The notes under the pieces: model-generated
Told to the model about the DNA's origin: nothing
Seen by the model: the letters and a program-made list of their open reading frames with translations, nothing else
Database searches by the model: none
Made by a program: the position numbers and the translations under genes
Shown here: in pieces, positions 49,872-61,324 of the stretch
How the letters are laid out: each line of letters opens with the position of its first letter
Numbering within the stretch: position 1 is the first letter of the stretch
Source: Anaeramoeba flamelloides
Lineage: Eukaryota; Metamonada; Anaeramoebidae
Assembly: GCA_027625915.1 (NCBI GenBank)
Contig: JANTQA010000026.1
Span: forward strand, 6,634,001 to 6,698,000
Direction of reading: 5' to 3'
Length of the DNA stretch: 64,000 bases

Positions 49872-51372
49872 GGACAAGATTGGAAAAGGGAAAGAAAAAG
49901 AAAAAGAGAAAGAAAAAGAGAAAAAAAAAGAGAAAGAGAAAGAGAAAGAGGAAAAGGAAGGGAAAGAGGAAGAAAAAATACTTAAGAATGATAATGAAAC
50001 AATTAATAATTTAATTGAAATTGAAAAAATTCCAACAAAATCTCGATACCTTTATCAAACAGAATTTATTCAAACACTATTACTTGTATCTGATTCCAAA
50101 AAAGAAAGAGTTAGTGAAATTGTTAAGGAATTAGAAAAAAGTAATTCCTTTTTAAATATTAAAGTAAAATACATTAACCAAAAATTGCCAAAATGGAAAA
50201 GCATGCAAAAGGCAAATGCAATTTTTTTATATACCTTTGATCGCAAACCTAAGAATCCTACCAAATTGGGTAATATGTTAGCCAAATATGTAGAAGATGG
50301 AGGAGGGCTAGTCATATGTGCCTACAAGGCACTTTCAATCTCAATATACAATCCCCATAAAGAAGCTAATTTAGGAGGCAGAATCATTAAAGATTTTCTC
50401 CCAACTACTCGAGGCGAGATCATTTATAATAAACGAAACACAATTGGGACAATTTTAATTCCAAATCATGAAATAATGAAAGGAGTTGAATACTTTGATG
50501 GTGGTAGATATTCATGTAGAATGGAATGCCAGATGATTGTTACCAACGATAATTCAAAAAGGCAAAATGAAAAGAAAGAATTATTTGAAAACTCTCAAAA
50601 TATTAGCCAAATTGAAAAAAACACAACAACAAACGAAATCAATAAAGATAATTTAGTACTCAATTTTGATAATTTAGAAAATATAGATAATTTTAGCAAT
50701 GAAATTTTAAGTTATTATGAAAATACTTCTCAAAAATTTCAAGAACAAGATCAAAGTGATGCCTTTATTGAGAAATTTTGTATCAAGACAAATGAAAACG
50801 AAAACGAAAACGAAAATGAAAATGAAAATATCATCAATCAAGATCATGACAATATTGAAATAATGGATTATATACATAAGAATGATAAAGAAAATGAACT
50901 TGGAAGTGGCAAAAGAACAAAAATTGGAAATGAAAATGGAAATGGAAATGGATATGAAAAAGTCAAAGAAAAAGAAAAAGAAAAAGAAAATGAAAAAGAA
51001 AATGAAAAAGAAAATGACAATGAAAATGAAAATGAAAACAAAAATGAAAAAATAGAAGAAGGGAAAGATGAGGAGTATGAAGAAGAAGAGGAAGAAGAAA
51101 TGATAGAAAATGACGAAAATAATAACAAAGAAACAAAAATTAAAAAAAAACAAAATTTCCATTTGAAACAAAATTTAAAATATGATGTTACCAGAGTGAT
51201 CGCTCTATGGGACGATGGCAATATTTTAGTTGCTATAAGAAAGAAATCACCAACAAATGGATATATATGTGTTTTGAATTTATTGCCAGTTTTCAATCAT
51301 GGATATATATTGAAATCAAATGACGCGCAAAGAATGATGACTAATTCAATTCAATTTGTTGCAAACAATTAA
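48754..51372 (+). CDS. BTB/POZ protein with ThuA/GATase1-like domain
   Basis: Single exon, 872 aa. N-terminal BTB fold (about 8-110): DLSALINDKATCDLIFYV, then VYGHKLLFSLQ and the LFQNVVEFCYT helix. A BACK-like helical region follows to about 240. A Lys-rich then Lys/Glu-rich tract covers about 345-415. A split alpha/beta domain resembling ThuA/glutamine-amidotransferase folds follows: TEFIQTLLLVSDS (about 435), LAKYVEDGGGLVICAYK (about 510), GGRYSCRMECQMI (about 590), then, after a Glu/Asn/Lys-repeat spacer of about 200 residues, VTRVIALWDDGNILVAI and MMTNSIQFVANN. BTB proteins commonly act in protein-protein contacts or as CUL3 adaptors; any role for the second domain is unknown. The nucleophile and catalytic triad of active amidotransferases are not evident, so a non-catalytic role is likely. 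Most of the antisense frames are shadows. Confidence 0.85.
49790..49980 (+). repeat. Polypurine low-complexity coding tract
   Basis: About 190 bases, almost all A and G (AAAAAGAAAAAG and GAAAAAGAGAAAG units), coding the Lys- and Lys/Glu-rich part of the BTB protein. Similar tracts code for the inserts of SMC1 (minus strand, 25,437-25,560) and importin-5 (22,670-22,750). Confidence 0.8.
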
Positions 51373-51869
51373 TTTGAAAATTAATTTTCAATCCTATTGA
51401 GAGCATTCGAAAATTCAAATAAAACTTTGCTTCTGTAAAAGAGGCCCAAAAAAAATTACAAAGATCAATTATTTTTTATAATTGTACTTTAAAGAGAAAA
51501 GAAAGAAAAAAGTAGAATAACACACATATCGCAGAATAGTTCATATCTGTGGGGAGCAAATCTAATCAATCAAAGCAATAGATTTTCTTAAAAATTAAAA
51601 TTCTTAGATCAGCATTTGAAAAAAACAGCAACAATGTTCCTTTTGATAGTCAATTGATGATCCAAAGAAAAAAACCCCAATAGAAAAGAATATGATTTTT
51701 CTAAAATCATTCTCACTGTTTCAATAACATTAGAAGAATAACACATTTTTATCAAGTGAATATAAGATCTCGTAATAAAAAAAATATTTTGCAAATGAAT
51801 TAGGTTAAAAAGAAAAATTGGAAAAAAGAAAAGAGAAAATGTGAAAAAATGATTTCAATTATTTCTTCT

Positions 51870-52340
51870 AAACTCCATTTCAAAAATTGTGTATAACCTG
51901 AAATAACAAATTGAAAAAAAAAATTTTTTTTAGTATTCAAGAACAATAAATAACTAAATATGATTTTTAATTCACTTTTAAATCATTCTAAATCTCTAAA
52001 AAAACTGGATAGTTTAAACATTAAAAAAAAATAAAACCAAAAACTAAAAAAAAGTTAGTCACAATTTTTGAAATGAGCATTACAAATTTTTTATTACTGA
52101 ACTTTCACTGAAAAAAAGTTGAATAAGAAGATTTTTTGCTAATAATTAAATTCATTTTAAAAGACATTACATAGCCGATATTTTCTAAATGATTATTTGT
52201 CTTTTCTTTGATCTTTTTTTTTTTCCACTTGATCTTTCGCAAAAAAAAAAAAAAAAGAAAAAGGCAAAAAGTATCAAAAGAAAAAGAAAAACAAAAGAAA
52301 AACAAAAGAAAAAGAAGGAAAAAAAAAATTTTAATTGCAA
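51870..52340 (+). repeat. Dispersed repeat R1, copy 2
   Basis: Partner of 9,025-9,480 in the same orientation. Common landmarks: TTTGAAATGAGCATTA, GATTTTTTGCTAATAAT, AAAAGACATTA and a closing A/G-rich stretch. Confidence 0.65.
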
Positions 52341-53721
52341 AACAAAAAAATTTGAAGAAATTAGAAAAAATGAAAAAGCAAAACAAAAATTTGCAAAATT
52401 ACAAAAAATTATTCTGATCTCAAAATTTGAAAAAATTTTTTTGATAAGAATCTGGGATAAACGATCAAAACAACTTCCATTAACACTATAAAGTAAGTCA
52501 AAATTATTGAAAAATAGTTTAATATCCATTCAAACCCTTTAAACACATGCAATTCATACATTACAACTTGACCACTTTGACTGGAAAATAGTTTAGGTAT
52601 ATATTTTAAATTTAAACGTTTTCAATACCTTTAACTATTTATTGATTTTTTTTTTGACATTTAATTAATTATTAATGCATTAAACCTTGCATTTTATTAA
52701 TTTATTTATTCTATTTTTATTAATATTTTTCTAAGGGTTAAGTGACTGAATTTATTTATTTATTCACCCAATTATTATTAATTTTTTTTTAATAATACAA
52801 AACCTTAATTTTAATATTTAAAAAATTTATTTGTAATTAATTTCCAAAAAAAACTATTTAATTTTTAAAAAATAATAAAATTCCAAGATATAACTACAAT
52901 CTGTTTTTATTTTTCTGCTTTAATTTACAAAACAAATACCCTCATAAAATCATTATTATTCATTCATTAACTTGTTTACCCATTGATATTCGTATATCGG
53001 TATTTATCTATCTAAATTCTTTTTCAAATAAAAGGACACAGAAATTTTCAAGAATTATTCATAATTGAATCAAATTAATTGTAGTAGCATTCTAAAAGAT
53101 AAGAAACTCTATAAAACATATAAAAAAACACCCAACCGAATATTTAAAACACATTAAAACAAAACAATAAAAAATAAAATTAAATATTTTAAAAATTGAT
53201 CTGAGCCTTTTATTTGAAAGGAGAAATCTCGTTTTCTAAATTTTAGGTAAAAATTATTATAAAATCAATAAAAACCTTTGAACAGGGTTAATTGGGAAAA
53301 AGTTCTTAACACATCAAACTTCTATTCTTTAAAGTATCATTTTAAAGATAGAGCCGCAATTCATCTGGATATTTTTTTGGAATTGTTTTTTTCTTAATAT
53401 TTTCTCTTTTCTTTGTTACATGCATCAATCCAATAACCTTCATTCTTAATTCCTAAATCTAGCTCATTTAAAATCAAACTTAAACTTTTTCCATTTTTAT
53501 ACTGACGAATTATTTTCAAATTGGTTTCTTCTTATCGTGTTTTTTTTTCATTTTCCAAATGTTCAATATCCATAAAAAAAACAAAAAATGAAAAAATGAA
53601 TAATTGAAATGATAATCACCAATAAGTAATTTATCTTATTAACAATCAAATTCAATTGTATTGATTATTTGGGAGGTATGACCTTTTACTTGAAAAAGAT
53701 TTATTTATATATATTTATATA

Positions 53722-54249
53722 TAAACTAGATTCCAAAAATTTGGACACAGTTTAAACCGTGGAAAGAACATCATTACTGCACTTTAAATTCAAATTGGAA
53801 AGAATTTTGATTTTACGAACAATTTCATTTTTTGTCTTTTTTGTTTTGTTTTCATTTCCTTTTTTGCAGTTACGTAATCTGTTTCGTTAGATCTCGAATT
53901 TTTTTTTCAATGATTGATAGAAGGTTAGTGTTGAGTTTGTTAAATTGGAAAATCACATACAATTGGTAGATGGTATCTTATCATTTGATGGATCAACAAT
54001 TATTGGTGAAATTTCAACAAATTTACCAATAAAATTTTTTGTTCCGCTCGTTTCATTATTTTGTACAACCTGATTTTATTTTCGAGTTTTATATTTTTTT
54101 CTTTTATTTGGGTTAAAATGATTACTTATTAAAACATTAATACTGGATTACTTAAATGTTGTTTTATATTAGGTTTGGAAAAATACAATAAATTGGGTTT
54201 TATTTTGCCTATTTTTGATTTTGGGTGTGTACAAATTTTTGGAACGGGG

Positions 54250-54253
<4 letters not shown>
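53722..54253 (+). mobile_element. MITE, family M1, best-preserved copy
   Basis: Left end TAAACTAGATTCCAAAAATT, right end AATTTTTGGAACGGGGTTTA, forming inverted termini of about 30 bp; subterminal TTTTGATTTTGGGTGTG at the right. About 530 bp, no ORF, next to a (TA)n microsatellite at 54,258-54,290. It serves as reference for the copies at 2.75, 3.4 and 20.7 kb. Confidence 0.75.
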
Positions 54254-54290
<37 letters not shown>

Positions 54291-54723
54291 ATCAATTAAT
54301 TATTTCGAGTGAGTTACAATTCTTGAAATCTAGTTTCCTTTTTTCAAATATTTAACACAATTATATATGATAAAAACAAATAAAAGGAATAAAGTTTCAT
54401 AATTTTTATAAGTTAAGAAAGTAGTAGTTCATAAGAAGAAATGTTAGGATTTTTTTCTCAAACTAATTATTGATCAAATTTTAAGAATTTATTTTTTTTT
54501 TTTTATTTGTGAATTTTAAATTTAAGAACTGTGTTTCGGGATAAAAATATATCAATTATTTAGAAAAAGTGTAATTGCAATTATTCAAAATTTTTACAAA
54601 TTTTTCTTTATTATGATTAATTGAAGAAATTTTTTATTGTTGTTTTTAATTTTTTGAAACCATGGAAGTTAATTTATTAGTATGAGATTTCCAAAAAAAT
54701 GTTTTTTTTTAACAAATATCTTT

Positions 54724-55128
54724 AACACATGTACAAAAAGTGATTTCTTAATATTTTAAGTTTTTTTACTAAATTTGTCATTTTTCCAAAAACTATAAAA
54801 CTTTCCGATGCGCCCCGACGATAGAGGTTTTTTGTCAGTGGACTTGAGGATTCTAAGAGCAACAAATTCAATTCAATAATAGAATGGAAATGTTTGGGGA
54901 AGAAACAGAATTTCCAAAATGGAAAATAATTTCCGAAATCAAAACACAAAAACAACCCCAAACATTTTTATTCTTGAATTAAATTATTTTTTTTTTGCTA
55001 TTAGAAACCTTGGGTTTGTTAACAAGAAACCTTCCCCGTCGTGTCGCATCGAAAGGTTTTATAGTTTTTGGAAAAATGACAAATTTAGTAAAAAAACTTA
55101 AAATATTAAGACATCACTTTTTGCACAT
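54724..55128. mobile_element. Foldback element, family M10 (405 bp)
   Basis: Two arms of about 180 bp, 54,724-54,903 and 54,953-55,128, are inverted copies: ACATGTACAAAAAGTGATTT opens one and CACTTTTTGCACATGT closes the other, with ACTAAATTTGTCATTTTTCC in both. The arms also contain a GC-rich GATGCG(C/A)(C/A)(C/A)CGACG segment. The short ORFs on both strands are products of the palindrome. Confidence 0.75.
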
Positions 55129-55150
55129 GTGAAAGGATTTTTGATAGTTA

Positions 55151-55626
55151 CTGTAGCCAAAATAAAGCGTGAAAAAAAATATAATGTGTGTTTCAAAATA
55201 AAAAGCGTGTTTTTTTGTTAAAGAAGACCTAAACATTAACCAATCAAAGAAACCAATAATAAACCCTAAAAAAATATGGTTTTGGTCTCTTAAAGTTCTA
55301 TTATTGAAAAAATAATTCTAAAAATGAAGGATCAAATTGCAAAATTTATCTCAAAAAATAGAGTAAATTTTTCATAAAATTTTAATTATAAAAAAAACAA
55401 AAAAATCAAAAAAATTGAGAATATTATGGAAAATTTTCAACTATTTGCATTAATAATTTAAATTTTACTGAAAATAACCAGACTTTTACTTTCAAAATTG
55501 ATTTGAACTTAGGTATACTATTTGTTAGTAGATTGGATGTTGCCTTGGTACAAGAATAAAAAAAAGCACGGATAATATTTTGAAACACGGATTATAGTCG
55601 TTGTGCACGCTTTATTTTGATCACTG
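55151..55626 (+). mobile_element. Tc1/mariner-like MITE, family M2 (476 bp)
   Basis: TA then CTGTAGCCAAAATAAAGCGT at the left; ACGCTTTATTTTGATCACTG then TA at the right. Reference copy for those at 35.8 and 37.9 kb. Subterminal TTTCAAAATA repeats flank both ends. No transposase. Confidence 0.88.
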
Positions 55627-55761
55627 TAATATTATTTTTAAAAACCTTTCAAGTTGATTTTTCTTATGAATTGGAAACATTTATAATCTTATTATTGTGT
55701 TTAGAAAATATTTGAAATCGAAAAGTAATCATTTTTAATACAACTTTTCCTTTTTACTTTA

Positions 55762-55920
55762 CTGGTAATTAAAAAACAAATGGGAAAAATTTTCACTTCA
55801 TTTTCAATTTCCTTTGACAATTCGAGACACAAACTACTTCTTTGAAAACTAAATATGAAAAAGGTTAGGTTATTTGAATATGAAGTGAAAATATTTTCCC
55901 ATTTATAAGTCAAATACCAG
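55762..55920. mobile_element. MITE, family M3 (159 bp)
   Basis: TA then CTGGTAATTAAAAAACAAAT, closing TTATAAGTCAAATACCAG then TA. The inverted arms include GGGAAAAATTTTCACTTC. Confidence 0.85.
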
Positions 55921-56380
55921 TAGAAAAAATTGAAAAGTATTTTACCCTCCAAACTTGATACCGATTTACAAACCCATCACACTAACTCAAGTTATATCAA
56001 AAAACTAAAATTTTAAGAACATAATTAGATTAAAATCTAGAGGAAAAAAAATGAAAAAAAGATCGAAAATTTCAGTGTTCACAGATTTTTTAGGACAATT
56101 TTTCTCTCCTCGATTGAATAATTCCCAAATACAAATTCAGGACAAAGACTAGTCACCAATCCCCGTAACCAGCATATTTCCCCTTAAATGATTGTCACAA
56201 CTTTTGATAATTAGGGTTCTAAAGAAGTCTAAACAAAATCGAGAAGAGCAAGAAAAAAAAATAGAAAACCTTCGAAAGACAAAACAAAGATATTATCATT
56301 TTTTTTAAGAATCATAACTTGACAAATCTACGAAAAAACAAGTGTTAAGATACGATTTTGTTCCACACTTTAGTCCACAA

Positions 56381-56710
56381 ATGTCAAACAAATTAATCCT
56401 TCTCAAACAGGAATATCAAAAAAAAATCCAAAATTTTCATAAAGAAATTAATACCAAGCATAAACAGCTGTGTTTAAATATCCAAAACTTAAATCAACAA
56501 ATTGAAAAAGAAAAACACAAAAACTTAAATTTAAAACAAGAAAACGATCGACTTGAAACAAAGAAAATGCAACTTGAACTTGATTTAAAAAATAATGAAA
56601 AGATTTATCAAGAAAAGATGAAACAAATTCAGCAACAATTAAAAAAGATCAACACCACAATTGTGGTACACGAACAAAGAATAAACGAATTAGAACAAAC
56701 TTTTAATTAA
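56381..56710 (+). CDS. Small coiled-coil protein, 109 aa
   Basis: ATG at 56,381 begins MSNKLILLKQEYQKK; an upstream in-frame extension has no ATG and looks like leader. From about residue 8 to 105 the protein is one long charged helix with Leu/Ile heptads (LNIQNLNQQIEKE, LKQENDRLETKKMQLELDL) and no Pro or Gly. I cannot assign a family; size and pattern would suit a small tethering, kinetochore or basal-body component, but nothing specific supports that. The A-rich leader and the less AT-rich coding region support a real gene. Single exon, ends in TAA, followed by a T-rich 3' region. Its nearest neighbours are M3 elements on both sides (55.76 and 57.0 kb). Confidence 0.65.
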   Translation: MSNKLILLKQEYQKKIQNFHKEINTKHKQLCLNIQNLNQQIEKEKHKNLNLKQENDRLETKKMQLELDLKNNEKIYQEKMKQIQQQLKKINTTIVVHEQRINELEQTFN

Positions 56711-57000
56711 CTGTCTTTGTTTTAACCAGTTACGTTTTTTACAACATTTGTTTTTTTATTCTTTCCCTCTAACAATAAAAAAAAAAAAAAAATCTTATTC
56801 TTTTTCTTATTTACTTTTTTACTTGTGTACTTTACTTTTTTCATCATTCCCTTAACTTTAACAACGTTAAGTTGCACAAATTGCTAAAAAACTATTTTAT
56901 TGTCACAAAAACAAATCTAATGTATTATTAGCTAAATTATTTATTTTTAAGGACAAACAAACCCTTGGAAATGCTTTGTTATCACCAAAGATCTGCCTTA

Positions 57001-57165
57001 CTGATATTTTAATAATAAATGTGAAAAACTTTTCACTTCATTTTCTATTTACTTTGACAACTATCTTGAAACAAATTACAACCTACCTCTTTGAAGACTC
57101 AATTTGTAAATGAAAAATCGGGGAAAAAGAAGTGAAATTTTTCAAATTTATTATTAAAATACCAG
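57001..57165. mobile_element. MITE, family M3 (165 bp)
   Basis: TA then CTGATATTTTAATAATAAAT, closing TTATTATTAAAATACCAG then TA. The arms carry AACTTTTCACTTCATTTTC and GAAGTGAAATTTTTC. Confidence 0.8.
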
Positions 57166-57500
57166 TATTGCTTTTGAACTATAATTCAAAAAATTGACAA
57201 ACAAAATAAAAGGAAATTATCACATAAGCCACAGAAAGAGAAATGGTTTTTATTTTGTTATGAGAACCTCAAAACCCGAAATTAAAGTAATTATTATTTT
57301 CCTTCCAGCAAATAAAAAAAAATCCCTATAAAGATATTAGACCCATTCTCCTATTCTTAAAATGGAAATCATAAGCTCAAATTTACCAAATCATGTTTTA
57401 TCACAATCGTAAAAAAACTTAAAAGGACTTCATAAATCCATTAAAAACAAAAAACCTCTCTTATTAATTTGGCTCTTTCTTATTAAACTTTTGAGACAAA

Positions 57501-57779
57501 ATGAAATTTTTTAAAATTCGAATTGAACAGTCGAAGAAAATTAAGAGCTATCAGAATTTTATGATCAGTTCATATTACTTTTTATGTTTAACTTCATATT
57601 TATTGACTTTAAATTATGCCGATTCGATAAATGGTGTTAAGTTTTTAAATCACACATCAGGGGATTTACCTAATAAACATTCCAAGAAATCATTTTTTTG
57701 TAATTTTATACTTCAACTTTTAGTTTTTTGGTTTTTAATTAATTCAAGAGAACAATATAAATTAAGGACTATAAAATAA
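57501..57779 (+). CDS. Uncertain small ORF, 92 aa
   Basis: ATG in a reasonable context (GACAAAATGAAA). The product begins KFFKIRIEQSKKIKSYQN and has two hydrophobic stretches (FMISSYYFLCLTSYLLTLNY, about residues 20-39, and FCNFILQLLVFWFL, about 66-79) that could span a membrane. No family recognised. It is as AT-rich as its surroundings, so chance is quite possible. Confidence 0.25.
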   Translation: MKFFKIRIEQSKKIKSYQNFMISSYYFLCLTSYLLTLNYADSINGVKFLNHTSGDLPNKHSKKSFFCNFILQLLVFWFLINSREQYKLRTIK

Positions 57780-58170
57780 AAAGAATTAGTCTCAACGAAA
57801 ACTGAAAATGTTGAGTGTTTTTTTTGTAGTGAAAATAAAAATGAAGTCACAAGTAATTTAGAGTAGGTCTATTATTTACTGATAATGGAAAAAATAGTTG
57901 AAAATAAAAGAAGAATCCCGATAACCATAAGGCAACTAGACCAGAAGAATAAGAAAAAACCACAATAACAATTGGTATAAAAAGAAAAAAGTGAAGGTTT
58001 CCACACAACCTTTACTTGACGTGTGTATAAATGAATTAATAATTTGACAATCTTCTGTTTTATTTATTTCTTTTTATTTTTCCAAATAATTTTCTTTTTG
58101 ATCCAACTTTAATCAACTTTTTGAAAATATTTCATAAAATTCAAATATTCTTCATTTTAATTTAATCCTA

Positions 58171-59036
58171 CCATTGTGAAAAAAATTTGGGTCTTTAAAA
58201 AAAATTGGGTCAGTCAAAAATTTGTTTTCATTTTTTAAATAGTAAATATTAGCAAAATGATTTTTGATCAAAGTAAAGTTTTATGAACAAATCTTACATT
58301 TAAGAAAAAACAAAGTAACTATAGATAATAATTTTCAGAAGTAAAATTAAATTGTTGCCTTTTAACCTTTTGGAATTACTGTGGAACTCCAATTATATAA
58401 AATTTATTTTTAATTATCAACTTTACTAAAAATAAGAGAACTATTTAATAGGAAATATTAAAATCTATTAATCTAATAAGATATTTATCATTGTTAATGA
58501 ACGCAAATTTATTACAGTTAATCTTAAATATCCTTTTAAACCCAATTGAATAATAAAATCTTGCAAAAAAGCTGTTTTTTCAAAAGAGAATTGTTTTCCA
58601 CTAATATTTACAATCAAAAACTTCAAAATACCGAAATATCAAGATTTCAGAAACCATTTAAATTCTTTAAATCCCCATAGACAAACCTTAATTTAAAACG
58701 GTTATTAATTTTTGGTCTTCCCAAACAATGATTAACTTGATCTTGGAATGTAATCTAATAAAAAAAATCAACATTTTTAGTCAAGTTTACAATTAAAAAT
58801 AAATTTTTGTTTTTTAGAGATCCACAGTAATTCCAAAGGGTTAAAATGCAACAAGATAATATTGCATTTGAAAATTATTATTGATAATGACTTTGGTTTT
58901 TATTAAATGTAAGATTTGTTTATAAAATTTTACTTTGATCAAAAACCATTTTGCTAATATTTGCTATTTAAAAAACGAAAACAAATTTTTGACTGACCCA
59001 ATTTTTTTTAATGACCCAAATTTTTTTCACAATGGC
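58171..59036. mobile_element. Foldback element, family M8 (866 bp, 215-bp arms)
   Basis: The arms 58,171-58,390 and about 58,825-59,036 are inverted copies with high identity by eye: CCATTGTGAAAAAAATTTGG opens one and AAATTTTTTTCACAATGG closes the other. Further in, TTTTTGATCAAAGTAAA and GGAATTACTGTGGA occur in both. The flanks read TA on each side. The centre is non-coding. Confidence 0.8.
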
Positions 59037-60504
59037 TACTTTTATTTTTCATCACTCTTATTTTAATGACGATCAAGGTCAAATGTATTTGACAAAAAAC
59101 GTTTTTTAAAAAAAAGTAGGCTTCCTGTTACGTGTTGACCTTTAATAGTAATTTAATGAAATTAATTTATTTACAGGATAACATATTAACTATGAATATT
59201 CATCATACTCAAGGAGTAACTTGAAACCTAAAAAGGGTATTGTGAAAAAGGTATTGCTTTTTCTTTGAAAATATTAAAATAAAAAATGTAGAAAAAATCT
59301 AAAGTATCCCAATAGCAAAAAATTTAATCAAAAAAAAAGTTGCCAAGCATTCTCAATTTTCAAAAAATCAAAATACGACAAAAAAATTACAGGTAATAAT
59401 TTTCCAATTTGATACAAATTCTTATCTTTCAATAGAAAATATATTTTAATTAAATTTATTTAGACTTATGGTTGTAATGTAACTAGTTGTATTTAACAAA
59501 TAAATGATTTTTTCTATTCTTTCTGTTAAAATAACTCATTTGAAAAATAAAATTTGCATTAAAAAAATCTTCGAGATCTCAAAAAGAGCCCAATAACTGA
59601 CATTTCCGAACAAACACTTTTTATATTTAAAATTAACCTTCAGAATTAATTTAAATGAGAATTTGAGTATGTTACTGTTTAGTGTGTTTTTTCGATAAAT
59701 TTGATTATTTTTCTTTCTTTATTTTTCGAGATCTATCATACCCCCATTTGATAATTTACAATTAATAGTAATTGCTCATCAAAATTATGAATTTTTTTTT
59801 CCCTTTCATAAATTTTTTTCACTGATTGGGGTTGGCCCTTAAGATAATTTATTGAAATTTCAAGATTAAAATTAAAATATAATAAAAAATAAATTCAAAA
59901 ATAAACATAAACTTTCTTACTGTAATTTTCAAAAAGAGAAGGTCAATTCTTAAAAAAAAGATCTTTAACAAAAAATAGATTTAACAAAGAAAAAAAATAC
60001 ATTCAAGAATTTAGGCTAATATCCTGAAAGAGTTCTTAAAAGACATTCTTTCAACAATTTTTTGATTGCTTGACAAGATTATTGGAGAAACCACTATTGT
60101 TGAATTTTACTATAAAAATAAAATATAAACAAATTACGATTGGATAATAAATATTAATAAGAAAGTTGAATTGAATTTCTGTAAATAACATTCATAATTA
60201 CTTGTATTTGATTCTTTTAGAAATAACACTTGGCTTAAAAAAACAAGAAATTCAAAAGAAAAATTTTAAAAGAGTATAAAATAACAAAGAATATAAACAG
60301 AAACTGATATATATATATATACCTTAAAATCTATTACAATTTGAAATTGAGTTTTGATCTTTGTATTATTTTGAAAAAATAACCTTGATTTTTTACTTTT
60401 GATTTTTTTAAAAAATCTTATGTTAAATCCAGTTTTGTTATTTTGACTAAATGCAGCATTCATCAAAATTTCAAAATTTAATTTTTCGCAATAAATACAA
60501 TACC

Positions 60505-61067
60505 ATTAAGGTTTACAATCCCATGAAATTTGAAAAAAAGATTATCTTATCTAGGATGTAGTAACTTGTTAATTTGGTTATTATCTGATCGATCTTGGAC
60601 TTGGTATGGATTTGAATAGTGGTTCAAAATGGCAATTTTTGACAATTTATTTTTTTTTTTTCCGGAATCCGAATTGAAGAGTGTAAGATTAATAGATTGA
60701 TAGGTGTTTAAGAATAAATTTAAATTTTTGGGTTGTAGAAAAGAATATTGATTTAGTTTAATTTTATTTGGAACTTTTAAAAAAATTTATCATTTCATTT
60801 GGTTAATTGACTAAAAAGTAAATCAATATTCTTTTCTACAACCCAAAAATTTAAATTTATTCTTAAACACCTATCAATCTATTAATCTTACACTCTTCAA
60901 TTCGGATTCCGGAAAAAAAAAAAATAAATTGTCAAAAATTGCCATTTTGAACCACTATTCAAATCCATACCAAGTCCAAGATCGATCAGATAATAACCAA
61001 ATTAACAAGTTACTACATCCTACATACGATAATCTTTTTTCAAATTTCAGGGGATTGTAAACCTTAA
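60505..61067. mobile_element. Foldback element, family M9, near-perfect 250-bp arms
   Basis: Arms 60,505-60,755 and 60,819-61,067 are inverted copies with only a few differences by eye, separated by about 63 bp. Landmarks in both: AATAGTGGTTCAAAATGGCA and its complement, and the GATCGATC core. Arm identity higher than in the other foldbacks suggests a recent origin. It lies about 260 bp beyond the MCM2 stop codon and may fall in its 3' UTR. Confidence 0.85.
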
Positions 61068-61324
61068 ATTAGGAAAAATATACTTTTTGCAAAATTCATT
61101 GAATTTCATTGAATTATTATAATAGATTAGTTTTGAAATATAATTCTTTTAGTTTATATCCCATCTTGAACACAAAAGAGTTTCAAAATTTGAAATCAAG
61201 TACATTACCTGATAGTCTTTTATTAAAAAACCACCCTCAAAAAACCCAAGGTCAATTAATTTTCTATTTTCCAAACAATGAAAAAAAAAAAAAAAAAAGT
61301 AATTTAATTTTATTAAAAATATCT

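Larger units (their letters stand above)
51373..56380. other. Gene-free, repeat-dense region, 5.0 kb
   Basis: No supported gene. It contains R1 copy 2 (51,870-52,340), M1 (53,722-54,253), a foldback pair M10 (54,724-55,128), M2 (55,151-55,626) and M3 (55,762-55,920), the last four within about 2.2 kb. The Lys-rich 100-codon frame at 52,189-52,491 lies mainly in the polypurine end of R1 and is not supported. Confidence 0.6.
56711..61324. other. Largely gene-free region, 4.6 kb, palindrome-rich
   Basis: Between the coiled-coil gene (+) and the MCM2 3' end (-). It holds M3 (57,001-57,165), a weak 92-codon ORF (57,501-57,779), foldback M8 (58,171-59,036) and foldback M9 (60,505-61,067). Nothing else was recognised. 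Confidence 0.55.

Noticed and set aside
50707-51296. Long Phe/Ser-rich antisense ORFs opposite the BTB gene
   Set aside because: They are complements of the Glu/Asn/Lys and Lys/Glu codon repeats of a well-supported gene.
52189-52491. 100-codon Lys-rich ORF (+) and overlapping antisense frames
   Set aside because: It sits largely on the polypurine tail of repeat R1, opens with Phe/Leu low complexity and has no recognisable domain. The antisense Phe runs are its mirror image.
54919-55101. 60-codon ORF in a region of mixed composition
   Set aside because: It falls within the arms of foldback M10; its mirrored partner appears on the other strand at 54,722-54,961.
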